Assembly (NCBI GenBank): GCA_022606425.2 | Contig: JAHDVF020000162.1 | Location: 558,001 to 622,000 of the forward strand | DNA from: Lepidostoma basale | Taxonomy: Eukaryota; Arthropoda; Insecta; Trichoptera; Lepidostomatidae | DNA: 64,000 nt | Direction: 5' to 3' | In this document: piece after piece, positions 57,630 through 64,000 of the stretch | Position numbering within the stretch: position 1 is the first letter of the stretch | Layout: each line of letters opens with the position of its first letter | The notes under the pieces: model-generated | Told to the model about the DNA's origin: nothing | Database searches by the model: none | The model's input: only the letters and a program-made list of their open reading frames with translations | Translations under genes and position numbers: made by a program

Positions 57630-58943
57630 CGCCGACCACATCAGCCATGATCGCCAGCCGCTTAATTGAACCGCGGATCGCCAGGAAAATAACTTGTCTT
57701 GACGACCGTGTATGCGGCCGCCTTTGCAGCTGTGACGTCACCGACGTTCCACACGCCGGGCGTTTACGATTGGCCGCCATAGCGATAAGGGAGAGCGCTA
57801 TGCGTGTGACGCATCATATGAGCGGTACCTACTGCACGACGCTCGAATACTGGCGGATCGAGATTAACGAGTTCGCGACCGCAGACAGCAGAAGATGGGC
57901 GACCCCGAAAGCGCTTCACGCGCCGACCGATACATGGATTGGCGGCCCCAGCCTTCTCGCGCGACTGATAAGCGATCGGCCGTGGGAGACATATCCGCAG
58001 AAAATGATTTCTGCCGACGACGCGCTAGGGCTGCGGACCAGCGCCGTAGGATCCTGGCCCGAACGAGATGATGATCTGCTAGAGATCAACCGCTGCATCT
58101 GGACCGCAGCATGGAGGCTGAGGTACATACGCCTCACGACTCACGTCACGCGCCTAGGACCTGTGACCTCCCGGAGCACCAATCCGGGACCGATCGTGAC
58201 GCTGAGAAAGACGCCCGCACCTAACGCCGCGCGCCTTACAAGCCGCGAGTTAGCTGCGAACCGGAATCGCGACCCGCGGGTTCGCGATTGCATAACCGAG
58301 CGAGATATAAAGCTGCGCCTCACACTGGCGACGGCTCCCCAGATGGGGGGAGCATGGGAGCTCCCCGCGAGAGCTATGCGGATCACGCTGACAGCCCAGG
58401 AGCGAGATCCCCAAGAATGGATGACCAGCCAGCAGCTAGCCGACGTACTCTGGCGCCAGTGGCCCCATGAGTACTCACCGTCGCCGTCTTGCAAGGATGG
58501 CACCAGCTGCGGCCTCCCTTGCAGCTTGGAGACCAGAGGCTGCCGACCGACCGCGCGCGGCCGCGCCACGAGTGGTCGCTACCGAACCTGACGCAGACGA
58601 CCAGACTCGAGAGGAGACGGTGCGGATGAGCACTGCCACCTATGTGCGACCGACTACCCGGGTCGCACTATTGCTAGTCGCGGAGGGCCCCACGCGGACC
58701 TCCCGGACGACCAACCTGACCTCCCACCCTGCGGCGGCGTCTCGACGCCAGCCGCCGAGCCCGGCGCCAACCAGCGCCGCTAAACGCGCGCCCGCGACCT
58801 TTGCGGTTCCCGGCGCGGCCCCGCTGCCGGCCGCCTCCGCGACCTCGAGCGCGGGGCCCTCCGGACCACCCCCCGTGCCATCCAGAAGGAGAGGATCTGG
58901 CCGTCAAGGACTCCGACGCCCCCGAGATGTCCTTCGAGGGTAG
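57630..58943 (+). pseudogene. remnant of BEL/Pao pol (RNase H-integrase region)
   Basis: One frame to 58591 carries ADSRRWATPKALHAPTDTWI and GGPSLLARLI (spacer before integrase), INRCIWTAAWRLRYIR, APQMGGAWELP (integrase motif normally GAPHxGGxWE) and EWMTSQQLADVLWRQWPHEY. A second frame then gives PDADDQTREETVRMSTATYV and RPTTRVALLLV, the usual BEL C-terminus. Reverse transcriptase and most integrase catalytic sequence are missing. No ATG starts the first frame. Confidence 0.75.
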
Positions 58944-58956
58944 TACAGCGGAGCTG

Positions 58957-58967
58957 CACGGGGGGAG
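58957..58967 (+). promoter_or_regulatory. polypurine tract
   Basis: ACGGGGGGAG directly before the 3' LTR (TGTAACGG at 58968). The position is that of a plus-strand primer. Confidence 0.7.
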
Positions 58968-59780
58968 TGTAACGGACAGCTCGCGGGCATTCGATGCCCC
59001 GCCGCCGAATTTAGTATTAAGACATTAATTTACAAATAAACATATTAAAAAACCTGCGATGAGATGTCTATGGGGAGAGAGTAACTGTTCGTACATTCGT
59101 AGAGCGGGCCGGCGGACTGAGCGAGCCGAGCGAGACGGAGAATCTCTAGGGTCACAGCTTGAGATTCTCCCATTCGCTTCGATGGCCGTGAAATTTCTGT
59201 CGCTCCCGCCACGGGCCTACGAATTTATGTTACTCCCGCCCCATATGTCCGAATCTCGAGATTTTTTCGTAGAAATATTTGTAAATATGTATTGTATTAA
59301 GATTAAATAAATAAGACGGTCGCAGGCGTTAGATAGCGACAGGGCGAGGCGAGAAAGACTGGAGGTGCATGAGCCGTGACGTAAGACTCGTAGAGTTGCG
59401 CAATATGTCCGCGGACCGGCTCGCGGCGCAGCCTCCGTCTGCGAGGCGGCGCTGTGAGATGGCCGCGCGAGATAAAAGCCGTGCCGACTCTCCGACCAAA
59501 CAGAGATCGTTCTACAGTCGCCCAAGTTACGTCACACTTACGCACTTCGAGAGTCTTTGTCAAGACTCGCCCGTATCAGCCTGCTACCGTCGCCATTCAT
59601 CTACAGTTTGCTCTTTATTTGGACCTTGGCCACCACTTCCCCGGACTCCGCACCGATTCGCACTACCCAGTGCATCATTACGCCGTTTTCCGGAAGACGC
59701 AACATCTCGTGAAGCAAGCAGCAGTCGGCACCTAAATAAATAATTATTGTTTCGAGGCAGAGCACTTCCTGTCTCGTACA
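58968..59780 (+). repeat. 3' LTR of the BEL/Pao element
   Basis: 813 bp, offset 6267 bp from the 5' LTR, same length and apparently one substitution. Followed by the AATAT target duplication. Confidence 0.95.
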
Positions 59781-59827
59781 AATATCATTGATTTAAATCT
59801 TTGGTGTTAGTCTTTTAAAAAAAAATT

Positions 59828-60024
59828 CGAATGAAAAAACTTATGTTTTTCTATAAGTTTTATTATATTTTTGGGGGGATGACAGGTTTCGCCCTTCTAA
59901 AGCATTATCAAATGTTTTTTTTAATAAACCGATCAAACATTTGATAATGCCTTAGAAGGGCAAAACATGTCATCCCCCAAAAAATATAATAAAACTTCTA
60001 GAAAAACACAAGTTTTTTCATTCG
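59828..60024. mobile_element. hairpin MITE, near-perfect arms
   Basis: Arms of ~92 bp: CGAATGAAAAAACTTATG ... TTATCAAATG and its inverted complement CATTTGATAATG ... GTTTTTTCATTCG, with an ~15-bp spacer. Core CTTCTAAGGCATTATCAAAT and GGGGATGACA. The same family as 4000-4181 and two half copies. Confidence 0.88.
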
Positions 60025-60139
60025 TATTAATTAGCTTCTAAGTACTTTATTCTATTGCCTCCGCATTAAAAAAGCGTCACCCCACGTTTTAATATCAGGT
60101 CAATATTTGCTCGGGGAGTCGGGCTACCCATTCTGTGTT

Positions 60140-60900
60140 ATTAATTAGAGCGCAGTCTCTGACTACGTTCTAATTCATCTTCTTATGTAAGCGGTTCATG
60201 GCTTCTTGGCAGATGCGATAAAGGCCTGTTGTTGTCGTCATTAATTCCCTGGATTTCGGTTTGAGGTTGTGGCTGCGCCTCTAATAGCAGACTCTCAATC
60301 AAACTCTTAATTTCTGTTCTTAGTGTTACTTTGCTTGGGAAAAAAATGTATCTTCCTCATTTTTTAGATATTAAATCTTATTCTGGATATTTGGTTGGAT
60401 TTTCCAAGTAAAACAACACGGCAGTCATTGATGTGCGGCGTTTTTTTTTATATCGTTAGATAAATTTATAATAAATATTTTAGATGAAGACGTTACTTGT
60501 TTCTTGTTTAGTCCGTTATTTTGGCTTTTCAGTTTGTTGATCATGTTGGTTTCTGCAGTGACTAAAGTTGCATCCCCGCAGCATAAAATATTTACAGCAA
60601 TTTTACTGGCTCTAAAGCGTGTTCAATATTAGTCAATGTTATAAATTCTTCATCGGTGAAACAAAATGAGGATCATGTCAGTTTAAGATCGATAAGAGCT
60701 TAAGATATGAACTGTTTGACTTGGATGAACCTCGTTATCATTACTGCAAGACTGCTCCAGCGCGTTCGGCAATCTAGGATCAATTGTGACTCCCTGTCAA
60801 ATTCTGTTTTGATATAATTTTGCAACATATCACACGCTTGATAGTAAACTGACCGATTATGGTTTAGGCCATAATTGAGTTAACATTAGACAGAGGCTTG
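60140..60900 (-). pseudogene. hAT transposase relic (middle part)
   Basis: The minus strand reads LYYQACDMLQNYIKTEFDRE, SQLILDCRTRWSSLAVMITR and FIQVKQFIS, then after stops EEFITLTNIEHALEPVKIAV and NILCCGDATLVTAETNMINK; further left a YLENPTKYPE-like piece. LDCxTRWSS and LCxxDATLxTAE are hAT middle-domain motifs. Many stops. Its natural C-terminus may be the fragment at 52404-52500. Confidence 0.68.
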
Positions 60901-61510
60901 TGTTAACGCTATCCATCTATTTTTCATAATGGGAACGCTATCCATTCGTTGTACGATAATCGTTCACAATGATAACGCTATCCATTCGTACGTGTTTTTT
61001 TTTAAACACCGACTCATGTCAGATTGAGCAAAACTTGCTTTTTTTAGTTAAGCCAGTGTTCTATTAAGCGTGCGAAATCATTCTTCATTGGAGATTTTGA
61101 ACCAAACGTTTAACGATCTTTGTCACTTTTTGAATCAGATACCTAAAACAAATTAATAATTAATATTATTTACTATTAGTCAAACAAGGAGTGCTTCCTT
61201 AACATTAAGTTTTATTGGTATCTATAGGCCTATTAATTTATTTACCTACCTGCATTGTGGTAGAAAATATGATTCTCGAATGTCTTCTTTAGTAGGTAAA
61301 GCAAATGTTTTCAACTCAGAAATTTAAATATTTGTAGAATGCAAATCTATAATTATTATTAACACTCAGTAATATTTCTCTATTTGGTCCCGAATCTATT
61401 AACAGATGATTCTAATACAACAAAGTTATCTTAAAAAACTCTTGCTGGAAATAAAATAAAAAAACAATGATTTTCTATACAAAGCCTATCATTTTATCGG
61501 CTCGGTGATA
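60901..61510. other. unassigned DNA with a small tandem motif
   Basis: AACGCTATCCATTCG-type units recur three times at about 60904-60990. The remainder, A/T-rich, has no gene. Confidence 0.45.
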
Positions 61511-61519
61511 CGCTATAGG

Positions 61520-62613
61520 GATGGCGAACCTACGGCACGCGTGCCAGAGGTGGCACGCGAGACGATTTTCCATGGCACGCGAATGAAATTAAAAAAATTA
61601 AAGTGATTTAACAAAAAATAAATAAAAAAAGTTTTAGAAATAGTAAAAAAAAATTCAAGAAATTGAGCGAGATCGATTCGTTGGACCAGACCAGAGGAAT
61701 GCCGAAAATGAAATACTTACAACTTGGCGATAAATCCCGGAAACTTTTCATCGTCTTAAAAAAATAGCAATGGGCATTTAAACAATTTTTTCGTCGACTT
61801 ATTCCTGTGAATCATTATTTTCTTCAATGAACTTTATTAAATCAGACATAAGAAGTAGACTTACAGACGAAAGTACTACTGCTTGTGTTCTATTAAAAGC
61901 TATCAGCTATGAACCCTATATAAAAAAAATTACATCCAACAACAAAAATCTCACTAATAATGAAGTTTTGAGGGTTCTACATATTTTTTTTTATGGAGTC
62001 TTTTTTTTATTTATTTATTTTATTTTGCCACTAATAAGTACTTAATTCTTTTTTTCGATGTATTAATGCTTTGTTTATATTAAAAATCTGAAGTTACACA
62101 AACATTTGACGCATTTTTATTTCCATGGCATGTGGCACGCGACATGAGGGTATTATTTGCAAACCCGGCAAACTACACCAACAATCAAAAGTGAGATATG
62201 AATTGGGTCTTATTCATAATACATTTGCACACAATTTTTTTTGATTTTCAGTTTCAAATTCGGCTTCAATCTGAAGAATTTTGCTATTAAAATATAGGGT
62301 TTGTGTCAAACATGGCAACCTCCACGTGAGTGTTGCAAAGCTGGCAAACTCCAAAATGAAATTCAATATTTTACTTTAATTATCAACATAATGATGATTA
62401 TTTCATGGCTGATTACTTTTAAAATACTAAATGGGTTGAGATGAAAAAAACAAACATCGTAAAAAAGCGCATTTTATTAGCGTATCAGTTTTTTGCGATT
62501 TATTCAAAACATCTAACGATGGAGTTTGCCAGGTTTGCAACTAATACCCTCCCATATTATATTGAAAAAAAAATTAATTTTGGCACTCAGGCTCAACAAG
62601 GTTCGCCATCCCT
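61520..62613 (+). mobile_element. hAT element relic with 8-bp target duplication
   Basis: GCTATAGG flanks at 61512-61519 and 62614-62621. Ends GATGGCGAACCT and AGGTTCGCCATCCCT are inverted repeats. The interior encodes STYSCESLFSSMNFIKSDIR and SRLTDESTTACVLLKAISYE at 61797-61950, the hAT C-terminal dimerisation domain (SCExLFSxM ... RSRLTDE). A MITE is nested at 62146-62551. Internally deleted. Confidence 0.8.
62146..62551. mobile_element. MITE with GAGGGTATTA ends, inverted relative to 30904-31296
   Basis: GAGGGTATTATTTGCAAACC at the left and TTTGCAACTAATACCCTC at the right. The body is the reverse complement of the 30.9-kb copy throughout. Nested in a hAT relic, so younger than it. No clear target duplication. 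Confidence 0.82.
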
Positions 62614-62689
62614 GCTATAGGAAGACAAAATCACGAGTTCCATTAAAAAAGTTGTTTCTATTAATGAGGCCTTCTGCGCTATTTTTTTT

Positions 62690-62905
62690 TCAAAATCATT
62701 TTTATTCTAGTCCCGCGGATACCGTATGTATAGTCCCGCAAAAATGGTGCGGGATTGTATTCCCTACTTGGCGTACTTCAGAAGGAAATCGGTTAAGCCG
62801 TTTGATGTTCTCCTCCGCCAACTTATCTGCTCCGTAAATTCCCCGCTATCCGTTGTGGCCCCTTATCCAGAAAAAGATGCATTCGATTCCGCTCTGCCTT
62901 GACAG
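62690..62905 (-). mobile_element. non-LTR retrotransposon RNase H fragment
   Basis: The minus strand reads FFWIRGHNG, stop, RGIYGADKLAEENIKRLNRF and PSEVRQVGNTIPHHFCGTI. W-I-x-G-H-x-G ... A-D-x-L-A is the RNase H C-terminal motif with catalytic His/Asp positions. It may belong to the same family as 51650-52215. Confidence 0.65.
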
Positions 62906-62917
62906 CTTCAATGCAGC

Positions 62918-63142
62918 ATTCCGTTTAAAACAAAAAAAGAATTAAATAAACATTTTCTTACTCACCCTGATGTACAGTCACATGAATGGTCGATGTGCTT
63001 AAAAACTAATAATAAAAATAATTAATATTCATTTTCTTAATACTTTCTTGTGAAACTAACTTGTCAAAAGAAAATCGACTTTTTTGTGTATAACAGGTCG
63101 TTTGAACCCATTTACTGTATACATTTTGTTTTTAGTTATTGT
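62918..63142 (+). pseudogene. duplicated 3' end of ZF6 with flank
   Basis: TTCCGTTTAAAACAAAAAAA, CATTTTCTTACTCACCCTGA and ATTTTCTTAATACTTTCTTG match ZF6 from its last finger (49795) through its flank to 51154, without the 49976-51110 element. The finger frame here is broken. Confidence 0.8.
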
Positions 63143-63315
63143 ATTGATTCTCATGACATGTGATAGGTAGCTTGTCTATCGCCATTCTATTGTCACGTGA
63201 ATTCTACACCAGACCAATGACAGTGTGACAATTACACTCTCATCGCCGGGAATCGATCCCCGTGACTTTTATTGTGTCGGTCATAGCTCCTGCCACTCTG
63301 CTACGAAGGTCGTCA
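63143..63315 (-). mobile_element. tRNA-derived SINE
   Basis: The minus strand has GGGGATCGATTCCCGGCGAT (B-box GATCGATTCC) and the common tail. Orthologous in position to 51155-51311. Confidence 0.8.
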
Positions 63316-63480
63316 TCTGATTTGAGCTTATTCGTAGAATATTTTTCGTACAATAAACCTAATAAACTAAACCAGATTTGAAAAGTAAATTCTTTCTCAT
63401 TCAGAGATCACATATATAAATGTTCAAGTGCAGCAAACCGTATAACCTGTCTGGTGGTACGCCAGCGCAGGTACGGTTGC
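63316..63480 (+). pseudogene. zinc-finger scrap duplicated with 31310-31480
   Basis: AAACCAGATTTGAAAAGTAA, TTCTTTCTCATTCAGAG and AAATGTTCAAGTGCAGCAAA derive from a finger; the following CGTATAACCTGTCTGG matches 31320 inverted. Confidence 0.68.
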
Positions 63481-64000
63481 GTCTACAAAGTAATAAATTA
63501 ATCCATTTTTACCGAATACCGGACGATACTGGCATCTGTGAGCAATTTGTCACAATTTTTTTTGCGTTGTAACTATGATACCGACGGAGTAATTCGCATT
63601 GTAAATATACTGTGACGTCATCTTTTCTGTTGCTTGTCAACCTTTTAATTTGAAGCTGCTATAAATGTATAACTTACATTGAAATAGAATTTGATGATTT
63701 TTCGTGAGGAGGAAAAGAGGGTTATGTATTTCTCATTTATCTTGATATGATTTTAATTGTGTTACATAAATTGATGATCTGTTCTGATGGGCCGATGGTT
63801 GGCTACTTATGAAAAAGCATTTCCCTTCCCTGTATCATGGCCTTCCGCTGCCAGGGTGCCCCCTACGCGAGGCTATAAGACCAGAAACCGTCAGGCATCA
63901 ATAGTGGTACATGTTATTATGAAGCGCACTTATACTAAAGATTTTCATTATATACCATATGTAACTGCTGTTAAAATTACTACCTAACGCTTGTGTCAAC
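63481..64000. other. unassigned right edge
   Basis: No gene recognised. 63733-63785 (CTCATTTATCTTGATATGAT) resembles 22330-22390 and may be a shared repeat. Confidence 0.4.

Larger units (their letters stand above)
52701..59780 (+). mobile_element. BEL/Pao LTR retrotransposon, young, pol-deleted
   Basis: 7080 bp bounded by 813-bp LTRs and a duplicated AATAT (52696-52700 and 59781-59785). The GC content is far above the surrounding DNA. Internal order: primer site, gag-protease frame, then a remnant of the RNase H-integrase spacer and integrase end. No YxDD reverse transcriptase motif is seen in any frame, so the element should depend on another for reverse transcription. The LTRs differ at one base that I can see (52851 C, 59118 T), so insertion is recent. 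Confidence 0.93.

Overview
This is AT-rich eukaryotic DNA, most likely from an insect and probably a moth or butterfly. The reasons are the mix of elements (piggyBac-type relics with TTAA ends, one with the terminal motif CCCTAGAAAGATA, a BEL/Pao LTR element, many 5'-truncated RTE-like and jockey-like non-LTR tails, tRNA-derived SINEs) and an expanded family of single-exon C2H2 zinc-finger genes. The species assignment is inference. No housekeeping gene, true tRNA or rRNA was seen.

Host genes. Six paralogous C2H2 genes form a cluster: ZF1 (18759-20300 +), ZF2 (23551-25278 +), ZF3 (26526-28538 +), ZF4 (32469-33947 -), ZF5 (42069-43700 -) and ZF6 (48590-49855 +). Each has an acidic N-terminal domain of about 100-150 residues carrying several SUMO-consensus lysines (VKSE, VKVE, VKIE, VKQD), then 9-15 fingers joined by the unusual linker SDVKxF. 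Their upstream blocks are conserved too, and decayed finger units lie beyond several stop codons. A seventh member at 6156-6773 + keeps the same N-terminal domain, but its finger array is replaced by the cysteine-rich C-terminal domain of a piggyBac transposase. This host-transposase fusion is the most interesting object in the window.

Layout. 1-6 kb: nested fragments of non-LTR retrotransposons. 6.1-8.6 kb: the fusion gene, with a defective piggyBac element inserted exactly at its stop codon. 8.7-18.4 kb: foldback and retrotransposon debris, with several insertions datable by target-site duplications. 18.5-34 kb: ZF1 to ZF4. 34-41 kb: retrotransposon tails, a Tc1-like N-terminal relic and a second piggyBac relic. 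41.4-50 kb: ZF5 with a long decayed tail, a piggyBac relic inside a foldback element, then ZF6. 50-52.7 kb: a TIR element with a 9-bp target duplication, SINEs, and RNase H and hAT fragments. 52.7-59.8 kb: a very young, GC-rich BEL/Pao element with 813-bp LTRs, AATAT target duplications, an open 1353-residue gag-protease frame and most of pol missing. 60-64 kb: hAT relics, MITEs and a duplicated 3' end of ZF6.

How it may fit together. The zinc-finger family looks like a fast-duplicating set of nuclear DNA-binding proteins with SUMO-linked N-terminal domains, sitting in transposon-dense DNA. The fusion puts the same N-terminal domain on a transposon-derived DNA-binding module. Whether these proteins control transposons is a hypothesis that the sequence alone does not establish.
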